Positions 39,738-51,327 of a DNA stretch of 64,000 bases are shown piece after piece. The position numbers and the translations under genes were made by a program. This DNA is from Loktanella sp. IMCC34160 (GTDB taxonomy: Bacteria; Pseudomonadota; Alphaproteobacteria; Rhodobacterales; Rhodobacteraceae): contig NZ_SELP01000002.1 in NCBI RefSeq assembly GCF_004145845.1, forward strand, positions 558,001 to 622,000. Direction: 5' to 3'. Under the pieces are notes generated by a model. The model was not told where the DNA came from and did not search any database. It was given only the letters and a program-made list of their open reading frames with translations. Positions within the stretch are counted from its first letter, which is position 1. Each line of letters begins with the position of its first letter.

Positions 39738-40736
39738 ATGGCACCCATGGCACACCCTGCGAACACATATTCCCTTGTCGCCGATATCGGCGGGACGAAC
39801 ACGCGGGTCGCGCTGTGCGAAGGACGGCGCGTGCTGGGCGGCACCATCCGGCGCTATTCAAACGCGAAATTCCCCGGGCTTGAGGCGGTTCTGACCCAAT
39901 ACGTCGCCGACGAAGGCGGGGTCGACACGCGGGCAATCTGCGTGGCCGTCGCGGGGCCGGTCCGGGATGGCCGGGCCACGATGACCAATCTGGACTGGAC
40001 CATCGACAAACCGACGCTCGCCCGTGCCGCCAAGGCCGAAACCACCGCGATTCTGAACGACCTTCAGGCGCAGGGTCACGCCATTGGGCACATCGACCCG
40101 GCCAATCTGCGCCCCATCCTCGCGGGACCGGAGGGGAACGAACGGTCCGCGAAACTGGTCATCGGGGTCGGCACCGGGTTCAATGCTGCCCCGGTGTTCG
40201 ATGGGGACACCGCCCGCCTTGTCCCCCCTTCGGAAGCCGGACACGCAAACCTGCCAATCCGGACCGAGGCGGAAATGCGCCTGTGCCGCTATGTTGAAAC
40301 CGCCCATGGCTTTCCGGCCGTCGAAGACGTCTTGTCCGGACGCGGCCTTGAGCGGGTCTATGCCTGGCTTGGGGAAGAGGCGAACGATCCTCGCCAGTTG
40401 AAAGCCGCCGATATCATGGCTGCGCAGGCGGCGGGCAGCGATCCGCGCGCCACCGAGGCGGTCAAGACCTTTGTCCGCATCCTTGGCACCGTCGCCGGCA
40501 ACCTTGCACTGATCCAGCTGCCTTTCGGCGGCGTCTTCCTTGTCGGTGGCGTGGCCCGGGCCATGGCGCCCTACCTGCATGAATACGGGTTTGGCGAGGC
40601 GTTCCGCGACAAGGGCCGGTTTGCCGGGTTCATGGGGAATTTCGCGGTCTCGGTGGTCGAGGATGATTTTGCTGCGCTGACGGGCTGTGCCGCGCATCTT
40701 GTGGATCTGGAAAACCGCCGCGCCGCCCGCGCCTAA
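39738..40736 (+). CDS. glk: glucokinase
   Basis: Phosphorylates glucose to glucose 6-phosphate with ATP in the cytoplasm. A bacterial Glk-type ROK-related fold of 332 residues: LVADIGGTNTRVALCEG, AGPVRDGRATMTNLDW, LNDLQAQGHAIG, VIGVGTGFNAAPVF and FLVGGVARAMAPYL. The start may be 39738 or the ATG nine bases later; neither has a strong SD. It follows the LacI regulator and is preceded by a palindromic operator. Its stop overlaps that of the converging cckA. Confidence 0.94.
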   Translation: MAPMAHPANTYSLVADIGGTNTRVALCEGRRVLGGTIRRYSNAKFPGLEAVLTQYVADEGGVDTRAICVAVAGPVRDGRATMTNLDWTIDKPTLARAAKAETTAILNDLQAQGHAIGHIDPANLRPILAGPEGNERSAKLVIGVGTGFNAAPVFDGDTARLVPPSEAGHANLPIRTEAEMRLCRYVETAHGFPAVEDVLSGRGLERVYAWLGEEANDPRQLKAADIMAAQAAGSDPRATEAVKTFVRILGTVAGNLALIQLPFGGVFLVGGVARAMAPYLHEYGFGEAFRDKGRFAGFMGNFAVSVVEDDFAALTGCAAHLVDLENRRAARA

Positions 40737-43099
40737 TGAAGCTGCTCCCGCACGGTCGAGGTCAGCTCGTTCAGTGAGAACGGCTTGGGCAGGAAGACCG
40801 AATTGGGGATCGCGTCCTCGTTCTCGCCAAAGGCGTCCTCGGCATAGCCCGAGACAAAAACCACCCGCGTGTCGGGGCGGCTTTGCAGCGCCTCGCGCAC
40901 CCAGGTGGGCCCGTCCTTGCCGGGCATGATCACATCGGTGACGAAGATGTCGACATGCAGCGCCTCATCCTCGAGCATGTCCAGCGCGGTTTCGGCGCTG
41001 TCCGCCTCGAGCACGGTATAGCCACGCAACCGCAGCGCCCGCGACGCGAAGGCCCGCACCGGTGCTTCGTCCTCGACCAGCAGGACAACGCCACCCGTCG
41101 GTCCGACCCCTTCGGGCAGGGCGTGGTCCGCCGAGGTCACGGCGGTGCGATGCGCGAAGACCGGGGGTTCCGGCGCGGGGTCGGCGGTGGTCAGATCGTG
41201 AACCGGGAAGTAGAGTGTGAAGACCGACCCGGTCCCAACCTCGCTGTCGGCAAAGATGAAACCGCCGGTCTGTTTCACGATGCCATAGGCGGTCGACAGG
41301 CCCAGCCCGGTGCCTTCGCCCGTGCGTTTCGTGGTATAGAAGGGTTCGAAAATCTTGGTGATCTTCTCGGGCCTGATGCCCATGCCTTCGTCGATGACCC
41401 GGACCATGACATAGTCGCCGGCGGGCACTGTCGCCCGATCGCGCGACAGCGGTTCGGTCAGGGTCATATTCTCTGTCTCGACCCGAATCTCGCCGCCCGA
41501 TGGCATCGCGTCGCGCGCGTTCACCACGAGGTTCATGATCACCTGCTCCAACTGCCGTTTGTCCGCGCGGATCGGCATCAGGTCCGGGTCATGATTGAGA
41601 AGAAGTTTCACCTTCTCGCCCACCAACCGGTTAAGAAGATGGGTCAGGTCGGCCAGCGTATCCCGCAGGTCGATCACCTCGGGTCGCAGGTTCTGCTTGC
41701 GCGAGAAGGCCAGAAGCTGCCCGACTAGCGATGCCGCCCGGTTCGCGTTCTGGTGGATCTGGATCAGGTCGGAATAGTCCTGATCCCCCTGGTCATGGCG
41801 TAACAACAACAGGTCGCAATGGCCGGAAATCGCGGTCAGCAGGTTGTTGAAATCATGCGCCACGCCCCCGGCCAGCTGTCCAATCGCCTGCATCTTCTGG
41901 CTTTGGACGAACTGCGCCTCAAGCGACTTGAACTCTGTCATGTCGTTGAGCACCGCGACGAGGTGCCGGTCGTCCCCCTTGCCGGCCGCGTTCAGCGAGA
42001 CCTGAACGAAGAAGTCCTGTTTCTCGCCGCGTCCGCGCAGAAACTGGCTGTCGCCGTCGCGCTGCCCGTTCGCCACCTCTTGCAACCAATCAATGATCGG
42101 GCGGCCAAGCCCTTCGAGAAGATCGGACAGGCGCGTTCCTTCGCCCAACTGCCCCACCAGCGACCGCGCCTCGCGGTTCGAGGCCAGAACCTCACCGGTA
42201 CGAGCAACCTTTAGGAGCGGAACGGGAAGTTCCTCGATGGCATCCCAGGTTGCCAGCGCGCCCGGCGTATGCCCGGTGGTCTGTTGGTCACCCGGGATCA
42301 GAAAGACCTCTTGCCGCCCGCCGCTTCCCGAAATAATCGCTACCGTGGCGGTCACCTCGCCCTCTGTGCCCAAGACACGGTGCATCCGCCCCGACACCAA
42401 TGGCAGATCGGCAAAGACCTGCGACAGGGCCCGGGGTCGTTTGCCCACCAGCCGCCGAAAACTGTCATTCATGTAAAGGATTGTGCCCGACGGACCTGCG
42501 GTCAGCATCGGGAGCGCCTGACTGTCCTGCGCCTTGTCATTGCCGGGTTTGGCCTCGTCCAGATGTTCGACCCGCCAGATGAAATTTCCTTCCGTCACGC
42601 TTGTCACGCTCAGGCGCACCCGGCCCCGGCGGGTCGAGATCACCTCTTGCACCGCGCCTTCGGTATCGGCGCGCGACTGGATGCGGAACAGGACGGCGGA
42701 GGGGTTGGCGAACACATCGGAAAACCGGGCTGTCAGGGTGTCTTCGCCCTCTGGCCCCGGGCCGCTGGCCGGATTGTGCCCGATCACTCGCCCTGACGGA
42801 TCACATAGGTAGGACGGCACGGCGTCATTCAGGATCAGGTCCATGAGCGCGTCGGACACGATGCGACGTCGCCCGGAGAGCATCTTTGCCAAGGCCCATT
42901 GGCCAAGCGCAAAAACGATCAGGGTTCCGCCGATGATCTGCATCCCAAGGGAAGCCCACCATTCGGCCATGAAGAGCGAGGAAATGATCGCGACAAGCCC
43001 GAGGGCAAGAACAGGTATGACGCCGATCCGGAGTTGGGCCATACGAATCCTGCGCGGTTTCGCCCGACGAAAGGCACTATTCAGATCAGTCTGGCTCAC
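40733..43099 (-). CDS. cckA: cell-cycle hybrid histidine kinase CckA
   Basis: A membrane kinase-phosphatase at the head of the CckA-ChpT-CtrA phosphorelay. Two transmembrane helices (about 24-43 and 51-70) are followed by PAS-like regions, a HisKA domain with the phospho-histidine near residue 415 ([16 protein letters not shown]), an HATPase domain ([33 protein letters not shown]) and a receiver domain with Asp near 722 ([12 protein letters not shown]). At 788 residues it is full length. A GTG at 43099 with AAGGGG upstream is taken as start; ATG 43042 is an alternative. A perfect CtrA-type box lies 45 bases upstream. Confidence 0.95.
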   Translation of the reverse strand: MSQTDLNSAFRRAKPRRIRMAQLRIGVIPVLALGLVAIISSLFMAEWWASLGMQIIGGTLIVFALGQWALAKMLSGRRRIVSDALMDLILNDAVPSYLCDPSGRVIGHNPASGPGPEGEDTLTARFSDVFANPSAVLFRIQSRADTEGAVQEVISTRRGRVRLSVTSVTEGNFIWRVEHLDEAKPGNDKAQDSQALPMLTAGPSGTILYMNDSFRRLVGKRPRALSQVFADLPLVSGRMHRVLGTEGEVTATVAIISGSGGRQEVFLIPGDQQTTGHTPGALATWDAIEELPVPLLKVARTGEVLASNREARSLVGQLGEGTRLSDLLEGLGRPIIDWLQEVANGQRDGDSQFLRGRGEKQDFFVQVSLNAAGKGDDRHLVAVLNDMTEFKSLEAQFVQSQKMQAIGQLAGGVAHDFNNLLTAISGHCDLLLLRHDQGDQDYSDLIQIHQNANRAASLVGQLLAFSRKQNLRPEVIDLRDTLADLTHLLNRLVGEKVKLLLNHDPDLMPIRADKRQLEQVIMNLVVNARDAMPSGGEIRVETENMTLTEPLSRDRATVPAGDYVMVRVIDEGMGIRPEKITKIFEPFYTTKRTGEGTGLGLSTAYGIVKQTGGFIFADSEVGTGSVFTLYFPVHDLTTADPAPEPPVFAHRTAVTSADHALPEGVGPTGGVVLLVEDEAPVRAFASRALRLRGYTVLEADSAETALDMLEDEALHVDIFVTDVIMPGKDGPTWVREALQSRPDTRVVFVSGYAEDAFGENEDAIPNSVFLPKPFSLNELTSTVREQLH

Positions 43100-43143
43100 A
43101 GCTGCCCCTTCGATTCACCTTTGGGCACAAGACCGCAAAGGAG

Positions 43144-43159
43144 TTAATCGCGTCTTAAC
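43144..43159. promoter_or_regulatory. CtrA-type binding site upstream of cckA
   Basis: TTAA-N7-TTAAC (half sites at 43144-43147 and 43155-43158) is a full match to the CtrA consensus. It lies 45-60 bases before the cckA start. A GANTC methylation motif (GATTC, 43112-43116) lies between the box and the start. Confidence 0.7.
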
Positions 43160-43207
43160 TTCGGGTCCGAGATTACGGAGAGCCTGTCGAATTGCAACCT
43201 TTGGTTG

Positions 43208-44371
43208 CTATTCATGCGTTTCCAGCAGCGCCAGATAGAAACCATCCCAAGTCTTGGTTGGGGCAAGGCGCATTTCGTCAACCAGAAGCCAGCCACGATG
43301 CCGGGACAGGAAACCCTTCACCCTGTCCTCGTTTTCGTCGCGAAACACCGAACAGGTCGCATAGGCCAGCCGACCACCGGGCGCGACATGCCGAACCGCG
43401 TGATCCAGAACGTCGTCCTGCATTGCACAAAGATCCGCAAGACGATCCTCGGTTAGCGCCCATTTCGCCTCGGGCGTGCGGCGCCAGGTTCCCGAGCCAG
43501 AGCAGGGCGCATCGCAAAAAACGATGTCAAAGCGGCGGGACCCAAGGGCGTCTCCGACGATGTCGATCCGCGTCCCCGCGCGGGCGGCCCGGTTCGGGAT
43601 GTCGGCCATTCTGCGCGGCGCAATATCATGGGCCGTAACCTGCGCCCCCTGCGCCGCCAATGCGAGCGACTTGCCACCGCCACCGGCGCAGTAGTCAAGC
43701 ACGGACCGGCCATCAAGTGGCCCAAGGCGCAGCACTGCGGCCTGAGAGGCGGCGTCCTGAAGCTCAACCAGCCCGGATATAAACGCCTGCGAAGCAGACA
43801 TTTTTCGCTCGTTTTCAATAACGTGCAGGGCGGTCTTCACGTTTTCGACCGGGACACAACCGATGCCCTCTGCGACGAGTTCGGCCATCGCCTGTGCAAT
43901 GTCCCCGCGTGCCGTGTTGACCCGGACAGTCACCGGGGCGCGGGTTTGCAACACGGACAGCGCCGCAATCGCGCCCTCTTCACCCAGCGCCGTGACAAAC
44001 CGGGGCCACAGCCAATCCGGACTATCGAGCCGCTCAGCTATGTCTGTCGGGGTGCGGTGCGCCCCATCTTCGACCTCCGTAACCGGGGCGGGCGCATGGC
44101 CCTCGCCGGTAAAAACAGAAGCTAAATCAATGCCTTCCGACCGGACCTTGCCAATCATCAGCCCGCGCCCGGTCTCTGCCCCGCCAAGGGCGGCAAAGGA
44201 CCGGCGGCAGCGGATTGCGTCAAACACATGGTCGCGGATTGCGGCGCGGTCCTTGGACCCGGCAAAGCGCGACCGGCGCGCCCAGTTGGTCAGCGCCTTT
44301 TCGGCGGCTGTGCCCGCCAGCCATTCGTCCAGAATCTCGATGGCGGCGCTGACTCGCGCGGCCGGGGTCAT
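43208..44371 (-). CDS. RsmB/NOP-family RNA (cytosine-5) methyltransferase
   Basis: A SAM-dependent m5C methyltransferase, most like RsmB (16S rRNA). The N-terminal NusB-like helical part (about 1-70) is reduced. The catalytic domain has VLDYCAGGGGKSLALAA (SAM motif), DAPCSGSGTWRRTPEAKW and YATCSVFRDENEDRV, providing the two family cysteines. At 387 residues it is shorter than E. coli RsmB. It lies upstream of cckA on the same strand, 108 bases apart, with the CtrA box in the gap. Confidence 0.9.
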   Translation of the reverse strand: MTPAARVSAAIEILDEWLAGTAAEKALTNWARRSRFAGSKDRAAIRDHVFDAIRCRRSFAALGGAETGRGLMIGKVRSEGIDLASVFTGEGHAPAPVTEVEDGAHRTPTDIAERLDSPDWLWPRFVTALGEEGAIAALSVLQTRAPVTVRVNTARGDIAQAMAELVAEGIGCVPVENVKTALHVIENERKMSASQAFISGLVELQDAASQAAVLRLGPLDGRSVLDYCAGGGGKSLALAAQGAQVTAHDIAPRRMADIPNRAARAGTRIDIVGDALGSRRFDIVFCDAPCSGSGTWRRTPEAKWALTEDRLADLCAMQDDVLDHAVRHVAPGGRLAYATCSVFRDENEDRVKGFLSRHRGWLLVDEMRLAPTKTWDGFYLALLETHE

Positions 44372-44416
44372 TGCCCCTGCCCCGCATTAAGTTGACACGC
44401 CACCACGTTGAATTCC

Positions 44417-45901
<1,485 letters not shown>

Positions 45902-46017
45902 CTATTTCACGATTGCCACCAGAGGGAAAGACCGAAATCCGGCCTGTCGCGGGTTTTCCCCGAACTGCCACGGGTCCGGCCAGTTGAATCCCCTGTCAAA
46001 TGCGCAGGACCGGGGCC

Positions 46018-46731
46018 ATGATGCGGATCAGGATGGACCAAGATGACCCTTTCGAACGCGCTGGCCTGCCGCCTGCCCCGCCCCTCTGGGTGTCCATGGG
46101 CCGGATGGTGCTGCGCCTTGCGCTGATCGGGGTTCTGGTTCTTGCCGGCTATTGGGCCATCGACTGGGTGATGCGGAACGAGGCGGCGGAGACATGGCCG
46201 GTGATCCTTGGCCTGATCCTGATTTACGGGTTCCTGATCAGCATCCCGTTCCTGCCCGGGATCGAGGTGGGGTTGGGCCTTCTCCTGATGGAGGGGCCGG
46301 ACGTCGCGCCGCTGGTTTGGGCCGGGACAGTCGTGGGCCTGTCACTTGCTTATTGCGTCGGGCATTTTCTTCCAGGGCGGATGCTGCATACGTTTTTCGC
46401 AGATCTGCGGATGCTGCGGGCCTGTCAACTGGTGGATCGGCTGGACCGGCTGCCCCCCGAGGACAGGCTGTCCTGGCTGCGGTCGCGGATGCCGGGCTGG
46501 ATCGCGGCCCGGCTGGGCACCGGGCGCTATGTGATCCTTGGCCTTGCGGTCAACTTGCCGGGCAGCGCGCTGATCGGCGGCGGCGGCGGCATTGCGCTGA
46601 CTGCCGGGCTCAGCCGTCTGTTTCGGCCCGGTCTTGTGGTTCTGACCTTCGTGATCGCTACCTCTCCGGTCCCGATTGCGGTGATGATCTGGGGGCCGCA
46701 GGTGGCCGATTGGCTGGCCAACCGGGGCTGA
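46018..46731 (+). CDS. integral membrane protein, possibly TVP38/DedA-like
   Basis: A protein of about 237 residues with five to six hydrophobic segments (for example VLRLALIGVLVLAGYWAIDW, VILGLILIYGFLISIPFLPG, VVGLSLAYCVGHFLPG and, near the C-terminus, LVVLTFVIATSPVPIAVMI). The IPFLPGIEVG and GGGGGIALTAG segments loosely recall SNARE-associated/TVP38-type proteins, but the match is weak. Several in-frame ATGs (46000, 46018, 46021, 46033) leave the start open; 46018 follows AGGACCGGGG. It is divergent from guaB. Confidence 0.7.
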   Translation: MMRIRMDQDDPFERAGLPPAPPLWVSMGRMVLRLALIGVLVLAGYWAIDWVMRNEAAETWPVILGLILIYGFLISIPFLPGIEVGLGLLLMEGPDVAPLVWAGTVVGLSLAYCVGHFLPGRMLHTFFADLRMLRACQLVDRLDRLPPEDRLSWLRSRMPGWIAARLGTGRYVILGLAVNLPGSALIGGGGGIALTAGLSRLFRPGLVVLTFVIATSPVPIAVMIWGPQVADWLANRG

Positions 46732-46831
46732 TGCCGCTCGCGACCTGAAACATGACGGGATCGGCCTTTCCCTTGGCAGACATTCCACTATCTTGCCGCC
46801 AAGCGCGAACATCCAAGGCCAGATCATTTCC

Positions 46832-48877
46832 ATGTCCCAAGACCCCCTCGTGATCTTTACCCCCTCCGGCAAACGTGGCCGGTTCCCCATGGGCACCCCG
46901 ATTCTGACCGCCGCGCGGCAGTTGGGTGTGGACCTGGACAGTGTCTGCGGCGGGCGCGGGATCTGTTCGAAATGCCAGATCACCCCGTCGTATGGCGAGT
47001 TTCCGAAACACGGGGTGACCGTGCGCGAAGGGGCTCTGTCCGAATGGAACAGCGTCGAAGACCGCTATGACCGGATCCGGGGCCTGCCCAAGGGCCGCCG
47101 CCTTGGCTGTCAGGCGACGGTTCAGGGGGATGTGGTTGTCGACGTGCCGCCCGAAAGCCAGGTGCACCGTCAGGTCGTTCGCAAACGGGCCGAGGTGCGG
47201 GCGATCACGCTGAACGCGACTGTGAAACTTTATTATGTCGAGGTGCGCGAACCCGACATGCACGACCCCACCGGCGATCTGGAGCGGCTGCGCACCGCCC
47301 TGACCGATCAATGGGGCCTGCCGCGCGTCGATTGCGACCTGTCGGTTCTGGGGATGCTGCAACCGGCCCTGCGCAAGGGCGACTGGAAGGTGACCGTCGC
47401 GATCCATCAGGACGAAGACGACGACACCCCGCGGATCATGACCCTTTGGCCCGGACTGCATGAAAGTGGCATTTACGGGCTTGCCGTCGATCTGGGATCG
47501 ACCACCATTGCCGCCCACCTGTGCGACCTGCAATCGGGCGAGGTTGTCGCCTCCTCTGGCCTTATGAACCCGCAGATACGCTTTGGCGAAGACCTGATGA
47601 GCCGGGTCAGCTATTCGATGATGAACCCGACCGGCGCGGCGGAGATGACCAAGGCCGTCCGCGACGGTATGAACCAGCTGTTCGACGACATCGCCAAGGA
47701 GGCGGGGATCGACAAGGCGCTGATCCTTGACTCGGTCTTCGTCTGCAATCCGGTGATGCACCACCTGTTCCTTGGGATCGACCCGTTCGAACTGGGACAG
47801 GCGCCCTTCGCGCTGGCCACATCGGATTCGATCCGGCTGATGGCCCGCGACCTTGACCTGCACCTGAACCCTGCCGCCCGCGCCTATATCCTGCCCTGCA
47901 TCGCGGGGCATGTGGGGGCGGATGCCGCCGCCGTGGCCCTGTCCGAGGAACCCAACAAGTCGAAGGATCTGGTGCTGGTCGTCGATGTGGGCACCAACGC
48001 CGAAATCCTTCTGGGCAATACGGAAAAGGTTCTGGCCTGCTCGTCCCCCACCGGCCCTGCCTTTGAAGGCGCGCAGATCAGCGCTGGCCAGCGGGCCGCG
48101 CCGGGGGCCATCGAACGGGTCGAGATTGACCCCGTGACCAAGGAGCCCCGGTTCAAGGTCATCGGCTGCGACCTGTGGTCGACCGAGGACGGCTTTACCG
48201 AGGCCACCGCCAGCACCGGGATCACCGGCATCTGCGGGTCGGGCATTATCGAGGCACTGGCCGAAATGCGGATGGCGGGGATTCTGGACGCCTCTGGCCT
48301 GATCGGCTCGGCGGAACAGGTGGGCAGTGCCCGCTGCATCGCCGAGGGGCGGACGAATTCCTACCTGCTGCATGACGGCAGTGCCGATGGCGGCCCGGTC
48401 ATCACGGTGACCAATCCCGACGTGCGGGCGATCCAGATGGCCAAGGCCGCGCTTTATTCCGGGGCCCGGCTGCTGATGGACAAATTCGGTGTGGATGCGG
48501 TGGACCGCGTGGTGCTGGCCGGGGCCTTTGGTGCCCATATCAGCCCAAAGCACGCGATGGTTCTGGGCATGATCCCCGACGCGCCACTGGACAAAGTCAC
48601 CAGCGCCGGGAATGCCGCCGGAACCGGCGCGCGCATCGCCCTTCTCAACCGCGCGGCGCGCGGCGAGATCGAGGCGACCGTGCACCAGATCCACAAGGTC
48701 GAAACCGCGATCGAGCCGCGCTTTCAGGAGCATTTCGTGAACGCCTCGGCACTGCCCAACTCGGTCGAGCCGTTCCCGATCCTGAATTCCGTGGTCAGCC
48801 TGCCCGATGTCAGCTTTAACACCGGCGGCGGTGACGGGGCCGATGGCGGACGGCGGCGGCGGCGCGGGCGGAGCTAG
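46832..48877 (+). CDS. corrinoid activation/regeneration protein (ferredoxin + ASKHA, RACo-like)
   Basis: A 681-residue protein expected to reductively reactivate Co(II) corrinoid in methyltransferase systems using ATP. The N-terminal 2Fe-2S ferredoxin domain has DSVCGGRGICSKCQ with a further cysteine in GCQATV. The middle region is followed by an ASKHA ATPase domain with AVDLGSTTIAAHL, VVDVGTNAEILLG, TGITGICGSGIIEALAEM and LAGAFGAHIS. It ends in a basic tail (GGRRRRRGRS). The start at 46832 gives the family N-terminus. It probably serves the corrinoid methyltransferase cassette at 33-35 kb, but is not adjacent to it. Confidence 0.9.
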   Translation: MSQDPLVIFTPSGKRGRFPMGTPILTAARQLGVDLDSVCGGRGICSKCQITPSYGEFPKHGVTVREGALSEWNSVEDRYDRIRGLPKGRRLGCQATVQGDVVVDVPPESQVHRQVVRKRAEVRAITLNATVKLYYVEVREPDMHDPTGDLERLRTALTDQWGLPRVDCDLSVLGMLQPALRKGDWKVTVAIHQDEDDDTPRIMTLWPGLHESGIYGLAVDLGSTTIAAHLCDLQSGEVVASSGLMNPQIRFGEDLMSRVSYSMMNPTGAAEMTKAVRDGMNQLFDDIAKEAGIDKALILDSVFVCNPVMHHLFLGIDPFELGQAPFALATSDSIRLMARDLDLHLNPAARAYILPCIAGHVGADAAAVALSEEPNKSKDLVLVVDVGTNAEILLGNTEKVLACSSPTGPAFEGAQISAGQRAAPGAIERVEIDPVTKEPRFKVIGCDLWSTEDGFTEATASTGITGICGSGIIEALAEMRMAGILDASGLIGSAEQVGSARCIAEGRTNSYLLHDGSADGGPVITVTNPDVRAIQMAKAALYSGARLLMDKFGVDAVDRVVLAGAFGAHISPKHAMVLGMIPDAPLDKVTSAGNAAGTGARIALLNRAARGEIEATVHQIHKVETAIEPRFQEHFVNASALPNSVEPFPILNSVVSLPDVSFNTGGGDGADGGRRRRRGRS

Positions 48878-49665
48878 ACCCCCGCCAGAAACGCCTCAAC
48901 TGCGTCGGAAAAGACCTTGGGCTGTTCGATCAGCCCGAGGTGTTTCAGGCCCGGAACAATCGTGACGGTGGCCCCGGAGATTTCCCGGCCCATGTCCGCG
49001 CTCATGGCCGGGGTGGACCCGACATCGTTTTCGCAGGTCATCACCAGCGTGGGCACGGTCAACGGCGGGTCGGGCCGGATCAGTTCGACCACCCCCTCGA
49101 CCAGCACCCGGCGATGGGCGCTATAGGTTTCAGCATCGTTGGACAGGACAGCCGCGCGGACCTGTGCCACGGCATCCGGGTTCGTGCTGCGAAAGGCATC
49201 CGTGAACCAGCGCTCCATCGTCTGGTCGATCCCCGCCGCCGGGCCGCCCGCCGCGTTGTTGCGCGCCCGTTCCTCGGCCAGACGCTGCTGTTCCGCGCCC
49301 CTGTCGTGCGGGGAATTCAGGATCGCCAGCGCCGACACGCGGGCGGGATGGTCGATCGCCACGCGCCGGTTGATCATGCCGCCCAGCGAAAACCCCACCA
49401 ATGCGGCCCGGTCGATTCCCAGATGATCCAGCAGCGCAACCACCTGATCACCCAGCATCCGCAGCGTGACTGGCCCCGATGGCGGGGCGCTCTCGCCGTG
49501 ACCGGGCAGATCATAGGTCAGAACCCGGAACCCCGCGGACAGCGCCGGCCCGATCTGCGCCCATGTCACCGCCCGGTTCAGCCCCAGCCCGTGGATCAGC
49601 GCCACAACCGGCGCGCCTTCTGGCCCGGTCAGGTCATAGGCGGTCCCATCCGGCGCGACGGGCAT
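48874..49665 (-). CDS. alpha/beta-fold hydrolase of a catabolic operon
   Basis: A hydrolase of about 263 residues resembling enol-lactonase/esterase types (PcaD- or RutD-like). The oxyanion HGLGLNRAVTW, the nucleophile elbow GFSLGGM (Ser), an acid near ENDVG and the C-terminal GLKHLGLIEQP histidine form the triad. It is the last gene of the five-gene minus-strand operon and overlaps the stop of the PF06684 gene as GTGATG; ATG 49665 is used, GTG 49668 is possible. It probably hydrolyses an ester, lactone or amide made by the monooxygenase step. Confidence 0.85.
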   Translation of the reverse strand: MPVAPDGTAYDLTGPEGAPVVALIHGLGLNRAVTWAQIGPALSAGFRVLTYDLPGHGESAPPSGPVTLRMLGDQVVALLDHLGIDRAALVGFSLGGMINRRVAIDHPARVSALAILNSPHDRGAEQQRLAEERARNNAAGGPAAGIDQTMERWFTDAFRSTNPDAVAQVRAAVLSNDAETYSAHRRVLVEGVVELIRPDPPLTVPTLVMTCENDVGSTPAMSADMGREISGATVTIVPGLKHLGLIEQPKVFSDAVEAFLAGV

Positions 49666-50261
49666 CACACGCCCGCCGGGTTGTCGACGTCATGGCCCAT
49701 TTCGCGCAGGTCTTCGTAGCGGTTGCCGATCCGGTGGTTCGGATGGCCGCCGACCGATGCGCCGAGGGCAAGGATGATCTCATCTTCGGCCGGGGCGTCG
49801 GGAACCGTCGTATGGATGGTCTGGTAATGCGACCGGCGGCCGCCATCGTCCTTGTCCATCAAGGGGATGATCAGCGCCGTGCCCGGCCCGCCGCGGGTGT
49901 TCGAAAACGCCAGATAGGACTTGGCTTTGACCGCCTCGCGGTACTGGTTGCCGAACCACAGCGAATGGGTCAGCCCCTGCCCGTGTTCATTCTCGCCCCC
50001 TGCCCCGGTGACGGACGCCTTGCCGTAGCCTTCGATCCGGTCACCCGCCGCGCCGATCAGCATATCGGTCAGCAACTTGCCCAGAACCGGCCCGTGTTCG
50101 CGAATCTCGGGGCGCAAGTTCTCGACATGGCCGCGCCCGAACCACGGGTTCCGGATGATTGCCATCGCGGCATAAAGATGGGTCGGTTCATCAACCTTTT
50201 TCCAGCCTTCAAGATAGGTGGTCTGCTGCCACAGAAGCGTGCGGCGGATTTCGATAGCCAT
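49665..50261 (-). CDS. PF06684 (AA_synth, DUF1185) family protein
   Basis: A 198-residue cytoplasmic protein, MAIEIRRTLLWQQTTYLEGWKK onward, with AMAIIRNPWFGRGHVENL, KASVTGAGGENEHGQGLTHSLWFG, FSNTRGGPGTALIIPLMDKDDGGRRSHYQTIHTTV and GGHPNHRIG. This is the amino-acid-synthesis family PF06684, whose biochemical role is not established. Conserved Glu/His patches suggest an enzyme. It lies between the luciferase-like monooxygenase and the hydrolase genes, so it likely acts on the oxidised intermediate. Confidence 0.88.
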   Translation of the reverse strand: MAIEIRRTLLWQQTTYLEGWKKVDEPTHLYAAMAIIRNPWFGRGHVENLRPEIREHGPVLGKLLTDMLIGAAGDRIEGYGKASVTGAGGENEHGQGLTHSLWFGNQYREAVKAKSYLAFSNTRGGPGTALIIPLMDKDDGGRRSHYQTIHTTVPDAPAEDEIILALGASVGGHPNHRIGNRYEDLREMGHDVDNPAGV

Positions 50262-50272
50262 CAGATGTCCCC

Positions 50273-51307
50273 TCAGGAAAAGGCCGGAATGACGTGTTCG
50301 CAGAACAGTTCCATCGACCGTTTCTGCTCTGCCTGACCAAGGCCAAGGCTGGCGTAGTAGATAAAGCTGTCGACGCCGCGCGCCTCGTATCCCTTCAGCC
50401 GTTCGATGATCTGGTCGGGGGTGCCGAACATCAGGTTGTCGGCCAGCATCTGCGGGTCGTATTCCGCCCGGTTTTCAAGGTCTTCCAGCGGAATCTGCCT
50501 GGCAAAACCGTTCTTCACGTCGCCAAGGTTCTTGAACAGGTTTTCGAATTGCGACAGCTGGCGGCGGGCGGCGGCGATGGGCACGGCAACGTCCTCGACC
50601 CGGTCCACAAGGGCTGTATGGCGCATCATGGCAATCTCGGGCCGTTTGCGGCCGGGGAACTTCGCCTGCGCCTCAGCGAAACGTTCCATATAAAGGTCCA
50701 CTTCTGACATGGGGCGCGTCAGGGGCCAGGACATGATGTTGTAGCCATGTTCGACCGCGTAATCGAAGGTGATCGGCGCGCGGGCGGCAACCCAGATAGG
50801 CACTTCTTTCTGCGCGGGCTTGGGAACCGAGGTGGATTTCGGGAACTTCCAGAACTCCCCGTCGTGTTCGTAATCCCCCGCCCAAAGCGCCTTCACCGCG
50901 GGCAGCATCTCGTGCATGTAGCGCCAGGCGTCGGATTGCTTCAGCCCCGGATGCATCCGGTCAAATTCGCGCTGATAGGCCCCCGATCCGATCCCGAATT
51001 CCAGCCGCCCGCCGGTCAGCAGGTCGGTCATCGCCGCCTCGCCCGCCAGCCGGATCGGCGTCCAATAGGGGGCAACTGCCACGGCGGTGCCCAGCCGGAT
51101 GCGGGTCGTGTGATCGCCCCACCATGTCAGCAATTGGAACGGGTTCGGCGCGATGGTCATTTCCATCGCATGATGTTCGGCGGCCCAGACGATATCGAAC
51201 CCGCCCTGATCGGCCATCTTGACCATGTCGAGCGTGTGATCGCGGACCGAGACCATGTCGATGCTGTCGTCGATCCGTTCCATATTGATGGCGAGCTGAA
51301 ATTTCAT
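50273..51307 (-). CDS. luciferase-like (LLM) flavin-dependent monooxygenase
   Basis: A 344-residue TIM-barrel monooxygenase of the bacterial luciferase group, using FMNH2 supplied by a partner reductase. Seen are MKFQLAINMERIDDS, GFDIVWAAEHHAMEMTIAPNPFQLL, IRLGTAVAVAPYWTPIRLAGEAAMTDLLTGGRLEFGIGSG and the C-terminal FGTPDQIIERLKGYEARGVD. It is third in the operon, behind the flavin reductase and aldehyde dehydrogenase genes. Oxidative cleavage of a C-N, C-S or C-C bond giving an aldehyde would fit its neighbours. The substrate is unknown. Confidence 0.92.
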   Translation of the reverse strand: MKFQLAINMERIDDSIDMVSVRDHTLDMVKMADQGGFDIVWAAEHHAMEMTIAPNPFQLLTWWGDHTTRIRLGTAVAVAPYWTPIRLAGEAAMTDLLTGGRLEFGIGSGAYQREFDRMHPGLKQSDAWRYMHEMLPAVKALWAGDYEHDGEFWKFPKSTSVPKPAQKEVPIWVAARAPITFDYAVEHGYNIMSWPLTRPMSEVDLYMERFAEAQAKFPGRKRPEIAMMRHTALVDRVEDVAVPIAAARRQLSQFENLFKNLGDVKNGFARQIPLEDLENRAEYDPQMLADNLMFGTPDQIIERLKGYEARGVDSFIYYASLGLGQAEQKRSMELFCEHVIPAFS

Positions 51308-51327
51308 CGGTTTATCCTTGCTTGGGC

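Noticed and set aside
46658-48733. 691-codon minus-strand open frame opposite the RACo-like gene
   Set aside because: Antisense of a clearly recognised ferredoxin/ASKHA gene; composition is typical of a shadow frame.
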